A stretch of 64,000 nt of DNA from Rhodococcus coprophilus NBRC 100603 (GCF_001895045.1 NZ_BDAM01000002.1:240478-304477), one strand, 5' to 3'; shown: positions 37,327 to 46,556, numbered from the stretch's first letter. A program made the numbers and translations. Notes: generated from the sequence alone by a model not told the origin.

Positions 37327-38664
37327 TCAGCCCGCTGTCAGACGCTCGGTCACCCACTCGCCCCACCGGTCGATGTAGTCGTCGGTGCCGATGCCCACGA
37401 CCTTTCGGAGCGCGTCGTCGACCCCGTCCTGATCGACCGGTCCGGTGGCGAGTTCCCGGTACAGCGACGTCAAGGTGTCTGTTCCGAACTCCTCGGCGGT
37501 GAATGCCGCCACCGACCATGCCGTCTCGTAGGCGGTACGTGCGACCTCGGAGGCACTGAACTCCCTGTCGCCGGGTAACGAATCGGGCGGACCGTCCTCG
37601 CGAACTGTCGCGACGAGGGTCGGGGCTGTCCGCCGGAGATCGTCGGCGGTGACGCCACCCGTGGGTGCGGTGCCCGTCCCTCGGTATCCGATGTAGTCGG
37701 CATAGCCCTCGAGGATCCACAACGGCGAGCCGTCCACCGTCTCGGTGCGGGCGGCGATGTGCACCATTTCGTGGCGCAGCACGGCGCGCAGCCCCGCACG
37801 GGACAGTCGTTCCGCCGCGTTCGGAGCGAACACTATCCGCTGGCCGGTCGCGACGGCGCTCCCGGGCCGCACGACGTCCGAGACGGCGACGGCGGCGATC
37901 TCTTCCCCGTCGTGGTTCGATCCCACCTGGTGCGTGAATTCCTCCCGAGAACCCGTCGCGACGACGAGGGCACGCCGCGGCCAGTCGTCACCCCATACCT
38001 CGGAGACGGCGTCGACGGCGGAGTCGAGTTCGAGGGCCGTCGCCTCGATGAGGTCGCGGCGCTCGGCCGGCCCGATCACCAGTGATCGACCGCCGGAGGT
38101 GGGCACCTCGAGTACGTACAGCCGCCCGTGATCCCACGGTCCGCGCCAGGTCACGGCGCCGGGAAGGTCGGGCGCGTCGTCGGCGAGCAGCCAGCCACCG
38201 GGACGCTCGACGAACAACGCGGTCACGGGGCGACGGGTCGGTTCGTCGTCGATGCCGTCCACCGCGTAGCGGAGGTACACGATGTGGGCGCGGACCGCAT
38301 CCGTGCCGAAGGCAGCGGCGAGACTCGCGGGCACGTCGACGTCCGGTTCGGGACCGAGTTCGTATCCGAAGTCGGTGAGCGGGAGCGCCGCGAGTGACTC
38401 GGCACGCGCAGTCTCGGCCTCGAGCAGTGCTGTGGCGGTGTGGTCGATGACCGAGGCGAGGGCGTCCCGGTCCGCGGCGCGTACCGCATCAGCCCAGCGG
38501 TCGATCAGCGACTGCAGTTCGGCGCGTGTGGAGCGGTCGGTGTCCGCCGAATCGGCCGGTGCGACGACGAGGAGCACACCGGCAGCCACGACGGCGAGGA
38601 CGAGCCCGGCCAAGCCGAGTCGTTCCCACCGGCGATGACGGTTCGTCGACGCGGGCGCAGGCAC
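37327..38664 (-). CDS. Membrane-anchored HExxH putative metallopeptidase
   Basis: A 445-aa protein of unknown substrate. One N-terminal membrane helix (about residues 15-34) anchors it outside the cell. The region at about 45-170 resembles a nuclear-transport-factor-like fold. The C-terminal half carries RHEMVHIAAR (HExxH) followed by WILEGYADYIGY, whose glutamate about 20 residues downstream is the third zinc ligand expected of gluzincins (peptidase MA-like). Activity is inferred. It lies between pimB' and an NlpC/P60 hydrolase gene, in an envelope block. Confidence 0.75.
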   Translation of the reverse strand: MPAPASTNRHRRWERLGLAGLVLAVVAAGVLLVVAPADSADTDRSTRAELQSLIDRWADAVRAADRDALASVIDHTATALLEAETARAESLAALPLTDFGYELGPEPDVDVPASLAAAFGTDAVRAHIVYLRYAVDGIDDEPTRRPVTALFVERPGGWLLADDAPDLPGAVTWRGPWDHGRLYVLEVPTSGGRSLVIGPAERRDLIEATALELDSAVDAVSEVWGDDWPRRALVVATGSREEFTHQVGSNHDGEEIAAVAVSDVVRPGSAVATGQRIVFAPNAAERLSRAGLRAVLRHEMVHIAARTETVDGSPLWILEGYADYIGYRGTGTAPTGGVTADDLRRTAPTLVATVREDGPPDSLPGDREFSASEVARTAYETAWSVAAFTAEEFGTDTLTSLYRELATGPVDQDGVDDALRKVVGIGTDDYIDRWGEWVTERLTAG

Positions 38665-38694
38665 GGCGGCCAGTGTAAGGGGCCGCCGATCGTG

Positions 38695-39741
38695 TCAGTA
38701 GCGGCGTGCGCTGTGGAACGGGAAGCTGGCCATCGACTGCACCTTGACGGGCACGCCGAACGTGGACGCGTGCACGATGTTGCCGTCACCCGCGTACAGG
38801 CCCACATGGGAGGCGTCGTCGTAGAAGATCACCACGTCGCCGGGCTGCAGATTGTCGCGCGAGACGGGGACACCGCCCTGCGCCTGGGCCTGACTCGACC
38901 GCGGCAGGGTCTTGCCGACCTGTTTGTAGGCCCAGACGACGAGACCCGAGCAGTCGAACTGGTTCGGTCCGGTCGCGCCCCACACGTACGGGTCGCCGAT
39001 GCGGGTGAGGGCGGCACGCAACGCTCCCCCGCCGTTGCCGGGAACGAGATGCTGCAGGATCTTGTCGGCGTCGAGGCCGGGAGGGAAGGGCGTGCCCGCG
39101 AGCACTGCCTTCTCCTCGTCGCTGAGCGCGTCGAACGCGTCGAGGACTCCGGCGATTTCGCTCTCGAGTTCCGACTTCCGGCGCTCGAGATCGTCGCGGA
39201 GTACCTGCGCCTCTTCGGCGGCGCGAGCGGCCACCTCCGCCGACCGCTGCGATGCCGCTGCGACTTCGGCGGCCGCGGCCGTCGCGACCTTGAATCCTTC
39301 GACGTCGCGTGCGGTCTGCGCGCCCAGGACGTCGAGGAGCACCATCTGGTCGAGCATCTGCTGCGGCGAATCGCTGACCATGAGGGCGAACAGGCGGTTG
39401 GTGCGGGCGCCGCGGTAGTTGGCCTGCGCGAGTTTGTCGACGGTGGGCTTGAACCGCGCGACCTCGGCTCGCGCCAGATCCAGCGCGGTGCGATCCTCGG
39501 CGGCGACCGTCTCGGTCGCGTGCTGGTCTGCGATCTTGGCTTCCAGGTCGAGTCCGGCGTTGTGGAGCGCCTCGGTGGTCTGTTCGGACCGGCGGGAGAG
39601 GTCCGCGAGATGCTCGAGTTTCGCCGTGGGACTGTCGTCCGTCGGGTGCGCGCCCGCGGGCGGAATGGATATGGCCAGAGCCATCAGCACCGCTACAGCC
39701 AGAAACGCGCGAATTGCCTGCTTCGTCCTACCGGAAACCAC
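38695..39741 (-). CDS. ripC: Secreted NlpC/P60 peptidoglycan endopeptidase, RipC-like
   Basis: A 348-aa secreted protein with a signal peptide ending near GAHA-type sequence (IPPAGAH, about residue 32). Two long coiled-coil stretches follow (about 38-95 and 145-205). The C-terminal NlpC/P60 domain starts at about residue 235 with catalytic Cys in NQFDCSGLVVWAY and His in DDASHVGLYAG. This layout is that of mycobacterial RipC (Rv2190c) and of FtsEX-activated hydrolases, so FtsEX control is plausible. It should cleave the D-Glu-mDAP bond in stem peptides. Confidence 0.9.
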   Translation of the reverse strand: MVSGRTKQAIRAFLAVAVLMALAISIPPAGAHPTDDSPTAKLEHLADLSRRSEQTTEALHNAGLDLEAKIADQHATETVAAEDRTALDLARAEVARFKPTVDKLAQANYRGARTNRLFALMVSDSPQQMLDQMVLLDVLGAQTARDVEGFKVATAAAAEVAAASQRSAEVAARAAEEAQVLRDDLERRKSELESEIAGVLDAFDALSDEEKAVLAGTPFPPGLDADKILQHLVPGNGGGALRAALTRIGDPYVWGATGPNQFDCSGLVVWAYKQVGKTLPRSSQAQAQGGVPVSRDNLQPGDVVIFYDDASHVGLYAGDGNIVHASTFGVPVKVQSMASFPFHSARRY

Positions 39742-39822
39742 GAAGGCGCATCCTTTCGAAAGGTCTCGATGAGGTTACGGAATGGCATACGTCCGTGTCT
39801 ACCCGGTGGTAACGGACCGGCA

Positions 39823-39872
39823 GACGACGTGAGGGTGGGTCCGACTCGAGTCGGACCCACCCTCACGTCGTC
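39823..39872 (-). terminator. 50-bp perfect palindrome between two NlpC/P60 genes
   Basis: Two 25-bp arms meet with no spacer and no mismatch. It begins 13 bp past the stop codon of the minus-strand NlpC/P60 gene at 39886 and lies about 80 bp before ripC, so it should end the riboswitch-controlled transcript. It lacks a T-tract. Confidence 0.8.
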
Positions 39873-39885
39873 GAAGAATCTGCGG

Positions 39886-40476
39886 TCAGAAGCGACGTGC
39901 GCCGTCGACCGGCATGGAGTCGAGTGGCGCGACCTTCACCGGCTGGCTGGAGGTGGAGGCGTGGACGATGTTGCCGCCACCGATGTAGATCCCGGTGTGG
40001 CTGCCGCCGTAGAACGACACGACGTCGCCCGGCTGCAGGTCGGAGATGCTCACGGCCTGGCCGGCGACGGCCTGGTCGTAGCTCGTGCGCGGGACATTGA
40101 CGCCGGCCTGCTGGTAGGCCCACTGCACGAGACCGGAGCAGTCGAACGAATTCGGGCCGGCGGCACCGTAGACGTAGGGAGCTCCGATCTTGCTCTGAGC
40201 GGCATCGGCCGCACGCTGGCCGACCGAAGTGAACGGGGCGGTGTACGCCGCCGGCGTGGGGGCAGCGCTCGGCTGCTGAGGAATGAGGTCGGCGACCTCG
40301 GGCGGCAGGCTGACGCCGGCGGGGAGGTCGAACGTACCGACTCCGGGGATGTTCACGGGGTCCGCGGCGGCAGGGCCGGCGGAAACGGTCACTGCGCCGA
40401 GCGCGATGGCTCCGGCGACGAGCGCGCGCCGAACGGTGCGCTTGTTGTTGTGCGAAACCACGAGGGGGTGCTCCAT
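39886..40476 (-). CDS. Short secreted NlpC/P60 peptidase, riboswitch-controlled
   Basis: A 196-aa (from ATG 40476) secreted hydrolase. It has a signal peptide with hydrophobic core LVAGAIALGAVTV and cleavage near AAAD, a short proline-containing linker, and an NlpC/P60 domain. The catalytic Cys is in SFDCSGLVQWAY and the His in GGSHTGIYIG. It has no coiled coil, so it differs from RipC. The leader (40490-40660) carries a ydaO-type c-di-AMP riboswitch. GTG 40488 is an alternative start, but it sits at the edge of the aptamer. Confidence 0.9.
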   Translation of the reverse strand: MEHPLVVSHNNKRTVRRALVAGAIALGAVTVSAGPAAADPVNIPGVGTFDLPAGVSLPPEVADLIPQQPSAAPTPAAYTAPFTSVGQRAADAAQSKIGAPYVYGAAGPNSFDCSGLVQWAYQQAGVNVPRTSYDQAVAGQAVSISDLQPGDVVSFYGGSHTGIYIGGGNIVHASTSSQPVKVAPLDSMPVDGARRF

Positions 40477-40489
40477 TCTTCCGTTCACC

Positions 40490-40640
40490 CGCCGACCGAG
40501 TTAGCTGACGGGTTCGGGCCGGAAGTCAGCCCTACCCTTCGCCGCGAGCGGCGGAAGGGATTCACCCCAGATACCTAGTGGGTCCCCGGCTCGGACGCTC
40601 CGTCAGTGGAGCACTCCGATTAGGCGGTTACCGAGCGGCT
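40490..40640 (-). ncRNA. ydaO-yuaA (c-di-AMP) riboswitch
   Basis: The minus-strand leader of the NlpC/P60 gene contains the conserved blocks of the ydaO motif in order. They are GGGGTGAATC (about 40570-40561), AGGGTAGGG (about 40538-40530) and AACCCGTCAGCTAAC (40514-40500), with GC-rich pairing arms between. In actinobacteria this riboswitch class commonly precedes cell-wall hydrolase genes and turns them off at high c-di-AMP. Boundaries are approximate. A terminator or sequestering stem near the start codon was not resolved by eye. Confidence 0.85.
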
Positions 40641-40679
40641 CCGACACCGGGGGTGGGTCGGAAAACTCTCCGCTTGGTC

Positions 40680-40709
40680 TCATTAAGGTTACGAAACGGC
40701 AACGGTGAA
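40680..40709 (-). promoter_or_regulatory. Candidate promoter for the riboswitch-NlpC/P60 transcript
   Basis: On the minus strand TTCACC (40709-40704) is followed after 18 bp by TAATGA (40685-40680). Transcription would begin at about 40674, giving a leader of about 200 nt that holds the whole aptamer. The hexamers are weak matches. Confidence 0.35.
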
Positions 40710-41137
40710 GTCGAGCGACCCCGTTGCAGGATGTCCTTTTTGCTCTATTTTCGGCCGAAATCGCAGTTTTTGTACGCATTCGGTAACAACGACATAACGA
40801 CCGGTCTGCTTCGCGCTCCATCCCGGGCGTGTCGATTTCCTCCGGTCACGAACAGTCGGAGCGACCGCGAGCGCCTCCCCTGGTCTCCGGCCTTTCCGGC
40901 CGCTTCTGCGCGCTGGTGTCGCCATCGTCCCCGGGCGACCCCGAAGGCAGGCCCACCGGTATGTTTCGGCGTTCCCCGGCCTCCCGATATCCCAAACCGA
41001 GACCCGCGTGTGACGCTCGTCTCGATCCGGTGTCGGCATCCGCTACGTCCGTATTTCCCCAGGTGGTCGCCAAGGTGTCGCGAAGCCGGTCGCGGCACCC
41101 GCACCCAGCGGTCGTCACCCGTGTCGGTGCCGATTCC
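40710..41137. other. Intergenic region between the riboswitch and the DnaQ/GIY-YIG gene
   Basis: About 430 bp with no supported gene. A relatively A/T-rich stretch at 40730-40800 suggests upstream promoter sequence for the riboswitch transcript. The remainder has no recognisable repeat or RNA. Confidence 0.6.
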
Positions 41138-41149
41138 TAGGCTTCCCGC
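41138..41149 (+). promoter_or_regulatory. Candidate -10 element giving a leaderless mRNA
   Basis: TAGGCT (41138-41143, TANNNT type) ends 6 nt before the ATG at 41150, which has no Shine-Dalgarno site. Transcription would start at or next to the A of the ATG. Leaderless starts are common in actinobacteria. Confidence 0.4.
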
Positions 41150-42901
41150 ATGACGTCGCCGCCACGATTCATCGAGTCCGGGCCGGGGGTCCAGCTCGGC
41201 TTCGACGAATTGGACACCCCCTTGCGAGACACCACGTTCGTCGTCGTCGACCTGGAAACCACCGGAGGCAGGGCAGGTGACGATGCGATCACGGAGATCG
41301 GCGCGGTCAAGATCCGCGGCGGAGAAGTACTGGGCGAGTTCGCGACACTGATCGACCCGGGTCGCGCGATTCCGCCGCACATCGTGCAGCTCACCGGGAT
41401 CACGACCGCGATGGTGTACGCCGCACCGAAGATCGAGGAAGTCCTGCCGGCGTTTCTCGAATTCGCCGAGGGGTCGGTGCTCGTCGCGCACAACGCCGGG
41501 TTCGACGTCGGATTCCTCAAGGCCGCCACCGCGCGCTGCGGGGCGGCGTGGCCCCGGTTCCCGGTGGTCTGCACCGTCAAGCTGGCTCGCCGGGTCCTGG
41601 GCCGCGACGAGGCGCCCTCGGTGAAGCTGTCGGCACTGGCCCAGCTCTTCCGCGTCTCGACCCAGCCGACCCATCGTGCACTCGACGACGCCCGCGCCAC
41701 CGTGGACGTGCTGCACGCGCTCATCGAGCGCGTGGGCAATCTCGGCGTCCACAGTCTCACCGAACTCCGCGACTACATCCCGGCCGTCACCAGCGAACAA
41801 CGGGCCAAACGCACGCTGGCAGCGCATCTGCCGCGGCGTCCGGGCGTCTACATGTTTCGTGGACCCTCCGACGAGGTGCTCTACGTCGGCACCGCCGTCG
41901 ATCTCCACCGCCGGGTCCGCTCCTACTTCACCGGGTCGGAAACCCGGCCACGGCTACGTGAAATGGTCGCGGTCACCACGCGCATCGACCACGTCGAGTG
42001 CGCCCACGGCCTCGAAGCCGGAGTGCGCGAACTGCGGCTGCTGGCCGCCCACACTCCGCCTTACAATCGGCGCTCGAAATACCCGATGCGGGGCTGGTGG
42101 ATCGTGCTCACCGACGAAACGTTCCCCCGCTTCTCGGTGAGCCGCACCCCCACCACCGACGCGATCGGGCCGTTCTCTGCCCGTGCCGCCGCGGCGGAGG
42201 TCGCCACCCACCTCGCCGAACTGTGCGGGGTACGCACCTGTACCCGCCGGATCGGCCGGACGGGCACGCACGGGGACCGGTGTCAGCCCGAGGCAGTGGG
42301 CGCGTGTGCTGCCGCGGCGTTCGGCATCCAGGATCCGGCGGCGTACTCGCGGCAGGTCGAGCGGGCCCGCACGGTGATCCACGGAAGCGACGACGGCGTT
42401 CTCCTCGACCTGCAGGAGCGCCTCGACCAACTTGTGCGCGAGGAGTTGTTCGAGAACGCGGCGCGCCTTCGCGACCGCGCAGCGGGCACCCTGCTCGCGC
42501 TGCGACGCACCCAGCGACTCGCTGCACTCGCCGCGGTGGACGAACTCGTCGCGGCCCGCCCGCGCGACGAGGGAGGCTGGGAGTTCGCAGTCGTGCGGGC
42601 CGGGAGGCTCGCATCCGCCGGCGTCGCACCCCGCGGTGTGCCACCGATGCCGGTTGTGGAAGCCCTCACTGCGGCCGCCGAGACGGTACGACCGGCGCCG
42701 GGGCCGTTCCGGGGCGCGTCACCGGAAGAACTGGGCCTGGTCGCACGCTGGCTCGACTCCGGGGGCGTCCGAATCGTCCGCACGAGCCACGGCTGGTGCG
42801 AGCCCGCTCTCGGGGCCGGACGCTGGCACGACTGGGCAGAACTCGCCCGCGACGCCCGGGCCGTCTCGGCGGTGACACCCGGCGAACGGACGACCACATA
42901 G
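41150..42901 (+). CDS. DEDD exonuclease fused to GIY-YIG (UvrC/Cho-like) nuclease
   Basis: A 583-aa two-nuclease fusion (Rv2191 type). The N-terminal DnaQ/epsilon domain (about 25-190) has [19 protein letters not shown] and [10 protein letters not shown], the DEDDh set. The second domain (about 215-290) is GIY-YIG with [16 protein letters not shown] and a later YNRRSKYP. The remaining half resembles the UvrC/Cho middle region, including an [23 protein letters not shown]-like stretch. UvrC's RNase H endonuclease and HhH domains are not evident. A role in nucleotide excision or replication-linked repair is inferred. Confidence 0.88.
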   Translation: MTSPPRFIESGPGVQLGFDELDTPLRDTTFVVVDLETTGGRAGDDAITEIGAVKIRGGEVLGEFATLIDPGRAIPPHIVQLTGITTAMVYAAPKIEEVLPAFLEFAEGSVLVAHNAGFDVGFLKAATARCGAAWPRFPVVCTVKLARRVLGRDEAPSVKLSALAQLFRVSTQPTHRALDDARATVDVLHALIERVGNLGVHSLTELRDYIPAVTSEQRAKRTLAAHLPRRPGVYMFRGPSDEVLYVGTAVDLHRRVRSYFTGSETRPRLREMVAVTTRIDHVECAHGLEAGVRELRLLAAHTPPYNRRSKYPMRGWWIVLTDETFPRFSVSRTPTTDAIGPFSARAAAAEVATHLAELCGVRTCTRRIGRTGTHGDRCQPEAVGACAAAAFGIQDPAAYSRQVERARTVIHGSDDGVLLDLQERLDQLVREELFENAARLRDRAAGTLLALRRTQRLAALAAVDELVAARPRDEGGWEFAVVRAGRLASAGVAPRGVPPMPVVEALTAAAETVRPAPGPFRGASPEELGLVARWLDSGGVRIVRTSHGWCEPALGAGRWHDWAELARDARAVSAVTPGERTTT

Positions 42902-42934
42902 TCTGATGGAACCCGAGGAAGGCAAGGAGCCCTC

Positions 42935-43210
42935 ATGATCAACGCCATCGTCCTGATCGACGCCGAAGCGCACCGCATTCCGGAGACCGCGCAAGCGGTG
43001 GCCGACCTCGCCGGGGTCGACAAGGTCTATTCGTGTGCCGGGGACGTCGACCTGGTGGCTCTGGTGCGCGTGCGTGACCACGAGCAGATCGCCGAAGTGG
43101 TCACTCGCGGCATCAACAAGGTCGAAGGTGTGACGAAGACCGTCACACACATCGCCTTCCAGTCCTACTCGAGCGCCGACGTGGACGCGGGATTCTCGAT
43201 CGGCAGCTGA
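42935..43210 (+). CDS. Stand-alone Lrp/AsnC ligand-binding (RAM) domain protein
   Basis: A 91-aa protein that is only the C-terminal RAM domain of Lrp/AsnC regulators, without a helix-turn-helix. It reads INAIVLIDAEAHRIPETAQAV, then VDKVYSCAGDVDLVALV and HIAFQSYSSADVDAGF, the normal alpha-beta ferredoxin-like pattern. AAGGAG lies 5 nt before the ATG. Such proteins bind amino acids and modulate full-length Lrp proteins or enzymes. It is convergent with trpD, so an amino-acid sensing role is plausible but inferred. Confidence 0.85.
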   Translation: MINAIVLIDAEAHRIPETAQAVADLAGVDKVYSCAGDVDLVALVRVRDHEQIAEVVTRGINKVEGVTKTVTHIAFQSYSSADVDAGFSIGS

Positions 43211-43224
43211 CCCGTTCGAAACAC

Positions 43225-43264
43225 GATCGTGGGCCCGGACTCCGACGAGTCCGGGCCCACGATC
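43225..43264. terminator. Bidirectional hairpin between the RAM-domain gene and trpD
   Basis: Perfect 18-bp stem (43225-43242 with 43247-43264) with a CGAC loop, 14 bp after the RAM-domain stop and 12 bp after the trpD stop. It can serve both convergent genes. Confidence 0.85.
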
Positions 43265-43276
43265 CGTTTCGTCGTC

Positions 43277-44353
43277 CTAGTCGCGCGGCGCCGCGCCGAG
43301 ACGCGTGGTCACGTCGGCCCAGGTGCGCAGGACCTCTGCGGCCCGGCCGCTGTCGATCGCGGCCGCGGCGGCCTCGAGTCCTTCCGCCAGTGCTTCTTCG
43401 AGACTGCCGTCGATGCCGCGGAACGCTGCGATTGCACCGGCTGCATTGAGAAGGACAGCGTCTCGCACCGGACCGGTCTCTCCCGCCAGCACGGTACGGG
43501 CGATGGCAGCATTCTTCTCTGCGTCGCCACCGCGCAGCGCTTCGAGAGGAACCCGGGTGATGCCGAGGTCGGTGGGGTCGAGGGTCACGACCCTGATCTC
43601 GCCGTCCCGCACGATGTGCACCGTCGAGGTGGTCGAGGTGGTGAGTTCGTCGAGGCCGTCGTCGCCGCGCACCACCAGTGCCGAGGTGCCGCGCTGGGCG
43701 AGCACACCGGCGACGGTGCCGATGAGATTCTCGAACGCGCATCCGATCAGTCCCGCGCGCGGGCGCGCGGGGTTCGTGAGCGGACCGAGCACGTTGAACG
43801 CCGTCGGGATGCCGATCTGCTTGCGCGGGGCCGCGGCGAAGCGGAGTGCGGGGTGGTAGACCGGCGCGAAGCAGAATCCGATTCCCGCCTCGGCGACCGA
43901 CTGCGCCACCTGCTCCGGCCCGAGGTCGATGTGCACACCGAGCGCTTCGAGCACGTCGGCGCCGCCGCTCTTCGACGACGCTGCCCGGTTTCCGTGCTTG
44001 ACGACACGGATCCCGGAGGCTGCGACCACGATCGATGCCATCGTCGAGATGTTCACGGTGTCGGCGCGGTCCCCGCCGGTACCCACGACATCGACCACGT
44101 CGTTGTCGACGGGAACGAGCCGGGCGTACCCGAGCATGGTGTCCGCCAGCGCGCGCAACTCGTCGGGGGTTTCCCCTTTCATCTTCAGCGCGACGCCGAA
44201 GGCGGCGATCTGTGCCGCCGTCGCATTGTCGGAGAAGATCTCCTCCATCGCCCACTGCGCTTGCTCACGGGAAAGATCGTGTCCGGCGGTCAGTGCGCCG
44301 AGGACCGAAGGCCAGGTGGTCACCACCTCGTTCGCCACTCGCGTCACGTTCAT
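43277..44353 (-). CDS. trpD: Anthranilate phosphoribosyltransferase TrpD
   Basis: Transfers phosphoribose from PRPP to anthranilate in tryptophan synthesis. The 358-aa product has the PRPP loop [17 protein letters not shown] and the [15 protein letters not shown] motif, both diagnostic, plus [24 protein letters not shown] 44353 with upstream GGGCAGG is preferred to the start at 44392, which adds a basic, unconserved stretch. It stands alone, away from other trp genes, as Rv2192c does. Confidence 0.95.
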   Translation of the reverse strand: MNVTRVANEVVTTWPSVLGALTAGHDLSREQAQWAMEEIFSDNATAAQIAAFGVALKMKGETPDELRALADTMLGYARLVPVDNDVVDVVGTGGDRADTVNISTMASIVVAASGIRVVKHGNRAASSKSGGADVLEALGVHIDLGPEQVAQSVAEAGIGFCFAPVYHPALRFAAAPRKQIGIPTAFNVLGPLTNPARPRAGLIGCAFENLIGTVAGVLAQRGTSALVVRGDDGLDELTTSTTSTVHIVRDGEIRVVTLDPTDLGITRVPLEALRGGDAEKNAAIARTVLAGETGPVRDAVLLNAAGAIAAFRGIDGSLEEALAEGLEAAAAAIDSGRAAEVLRTWADVTTRLGAAPRD

Positions 44354-44416
44354 CGCACCTGCCCTCGCCGCATTCCGCTCCCTACCGGGCACCGGTGTGC
44401 CCTTCCGCCCGGAAGC

Positions 44417-44869
44417 TTAGCCAGGGGTCTGAGGGGGCTGTAGTGCGTCCCACCCGTGCGCGGTGCCACCGAGTCGCTGCGCGAGCGAGACCATCCGCGA
44501 CTTCTCCTGCGCGCAGTGCATTGCGTCGAGCACCTGGACGCGCTGCAGCATCAGGGCGGTGTGGCCGTCCGCGCCGGCGGGAGTCCCAGCCGGTGCGGCG
44601 CCGACGGTGTAACCATCCTGCGCGGCCAACTCGACCGCGCGGTCGACACCGCCCGGCGGAATCGAGAGGTGGTGACGCAACACCGCCTCCTCCGACTCGG
44701 ACCAGTACGGCTCCGATTCGGCGCCGCGCGCCAAAGCCGTCGAACACGCCTCGGCGTCGTCGAACGAAGACACCACCACCACGAGGTCCGTACGCTCGCG
44801 GTCGAGGGGCTCCCGGCGACGGGACACCATCGCGCAAAGCCGGTCCCACATGCCACTTACGGTGCTCAT
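44417..44869 (-). CDS. Conserved hypothetical protein, possibly RraB-like
   Basis: A 150-aa soluble protein with no membrane segment or signal peptide. Residues 25-95 (TDLVVVVSSFDDAEACSTALARGAES, then EEAVLRHHLSIPPGGVDRAV and AAQDGYTVGAAP) have the alternating pattern of RraB/DUF695-type domains. That resemblance is weak and I do not claim function. The C-terminal part contains ALMLQRVQVLDAMHCAQEKSRM. It is divergent from ctaE and 63 bp upstream of trpD. Confidence 0.7.
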   Translation of the reverse strand: MSTVSGMWDRLCAMVSRRREPLDRERTDLVVVVSSFDDAEACSTALARGAESEPYWSESEEAVLRHHLSIPPGGVDRAVELAAQDGYTVGAAPAGTPAGADGHTALMLQRVQVLDAMHCAQEKSRMVSLAQRLGGTAHGWDALQPPQTPG

Positions 44870-44994
44870 TGCACCACGATTGCACGTCCCCTAAGACCCC
44901 GCACGACCACCCCACCAGGGGAATTATCGGTCTACGACCAGCACTGACGCGCCGATTTCGGCCCCGATTGCCCAAGACGTACTACGACGGGTCA

Positions 44995-45000
44995 TACTAG
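44995..45000 (+). promoter_or_regulatory. Candidate -10 element giving a leaderless ctaE mRNA
   Basis: TACTAG ends 5 nt before the ctaE GTG at 45006, and no Shine-Dalgarno site precedes that GTG. Transcription would start at or within a base of the initiation codon. No good -35 hexamer is evident. Confidence 0.4.
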
Positions 45001-45005
45001 CCAGC

Positions 45006-45620
45006 GTGACGAGCGCAGTAGGGACTTCAGGATCTGCAATCACACAGCGCGTGCACTCGTTGAACCGGCCCAACCTGGTCAGCGTCGGCACCATCGTGTG
45101 GTTGTCCAGCGAGCTCATGTTTTTCGCAGGGCTCTTCGCCATGTATTTCGTGGCACGGGCGCAGGCGCCGGAGGGCATGTGGCCCCCGCCGCCCACCCAC
45201 TTGAACCTGTGGCTGGCGGTTCCGATCACCACAGTGCTGATCGCTTCCTCCTTCACATGCCAGATGGGCGTATTCGCAGCGGAACGCGGCGACGTCTTCG
45301 GGCTGCGACGGTGGTACCTCATCACCCTCGCCATGGGCACCTTCTTCGTGCTCGGGCAGGGCTACGAATACATCACGCTGGTCGCGGACGGAACGAGCAT
45401 CTCCAGCAGCGTGTACGGCTCGGTGTTCTACATCACCACCGGCTTCCACGGCCTCCACGTGATCGGCGGCCTCGTCGCCTTCGTGTTCCTGTTGATTCGT
45501 ACCCGAGTCAGCAAGTTCACGCCCGCGCAGGCCACCGCAGCCATCGTCGTTTCGTATTACTGGCACTTTGTCGACATCGTGTGGATCGCACTGTTTGCCA
45601 CGATCTATTTCATCCGTTAG
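45006..45620 (+). CDS. ctaE: Cytochrome c oxidase subunit III CtaE
   Basis: Membrane subunit of the aa3-type oxidase, 204 aa with five helices as in other actinobacteria. Conserved parts are [33 protein letters not shown] and the last helix [17 protein letters not shown]. It leads directly into qcrCAB, the genes of the obligate bc1-aa3 supercomplex partner. Confidence 0.96.
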   Translation: MTSAVGTSGSAITQRVHSLNRPNLVSVGTIVWLSSELMFFAGLFAMYFVARAQAPEGMWPPPPTHLNLWLAVPITTVLIASSFTCQMGVFAAERGDVFGLRRWYLITLAMGTFFVLGQGYEYITLVADGTSISSSVYGSVFYITTGFHGLHVIGGLVAFVFLLIRTRVSKFTPAQATAAIVVSYYWHFVDIVWIALFATIYFIR

Positions 45621-45683
45621 CCAGCTGAACGCACAGGCAGCCCCCTGACGTCCAGTCCGTCCCAAAACCAAAAAGGGATACAG

Positions 45684-46556
45684 ATGAGTTCATCCCCACC
45701 TCTCGGTTCCGAGGGTGACATGCCCGGTCGATCCTCGACAGCTTCCGCTGCCAAGTCCCGCCGCCAGCGCAAATTCCGCCGGCGCGTCACGGGCGCCCTG
45801 GTCCTGGCGGTCGGCCTGCTCAGCGCCGGCTTCCTTGCCTCCGCGTTGACCCCTGCCCCGCAGGTGGCCACTGCGCAGGACGATCAGAGCGCACTGATCC
45901 GCGAAGGCAAGCAGCTCTACGAGACCTCCTGCGTGACATGCCACGGCATCAACCTGCAGGGTGTGCAGGACCGCGGTCCCACCCTGATCGGTGTCGGCGA
46001 AGCAGCCGTGTACTTCCAGGTCTCCTCCGGTCGCATGCCGGCCTCGCGCAACGAGGCCCAGGCGCTCCGCAAGGAGCCGAAGTTCAATGCGGCTCAGACC
46101 GACGCCCTCGGTGCATACATCCAGGCGAACGGTGGCGGCCCGACCGTCATTCGTGACGAGAACGGCGAGATCGCCCAGTCGTCGCTGCGCGGCAACGACA
46201 TCGGTCGCGGTTCCGAGCTGTTCCGTCAGAACTGCGCCTCCTGCCACAACTTCACCGGCCGCGGCGGCGCGCTGTCGTCCGGTAAGTTCGCGCCGAATCT
46301 CGATCCGGCGAACGAGCAGCAGATCTATACGGCCATGCTCACCGGGCCGCAGAACATGCCGAAGTTCTCCGACCGTCAGCTGACGGTCGAGGAGAAGCAG
46401 GACATCATCGCGTACGTCAAGGCATCCAGCGAGACGACCAACCCCGGCGGCTACGGATTGGGCGGGTTCGGCCCGGCATCCGAAGGCCCGACGATGTGGG
46501 TCATCGGCATTGTCGCCGTCGTCGGCGCTGCACTGTGGATCGGAGCAAGGTCATGA
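45684..46556 (+). CDS. qcrC: Dihaem cytochrome c subunit QcrC of the bc1 complex
   Basis: Membrane-anchored dihaem cytochrome c that passes electrons directly from the bc1 complex to CtaC in actinobacteria, replacing soluble cytochrome c. The 290-aa product has an N-terminal helix (about 37-55), haem sites CVTCH (Cys83-His87) and CASCH (Cys184-His188), and a C-terminal helix at the end. AAAGGG lies close before the ATG. Its stop overlaps the qcrA start by 4 nt. Confidence 0.97.
   Translation: MSSSPPLGSEGDMPGRSSTASAAKSRRQRKFRRRVTGALVLAVGLLSAGFLASALTPAPQVATAQDDQSALIREGKQLYETSCVTCHGINLQGVQDRGPTLIGVGEAAVYFQVSSGRMPASRNEAQALRKEPKFNAAQTDALGAYIQANGGGPTVIRDENGEIAQSSLRGNDIGRGSELFRQNCASCHNFTGRGGALSSGKFAPNLDPANEQQIYTAMLTGPQNMPKFSDRQLTVEEKQDIIAYVKASSETTNPGGYGLGGFGPASEGPTMWVIGIVAVVGAALWIGARS

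Noticed and set aside
40829..41140. 103-aa plus-strand frame in the riboswitch-DnaQ gap
   Set aside because: No ribosome site, Ser/Arg/Pro-rich, and overlaps equally long minus-strand frames, so coding is not supported.
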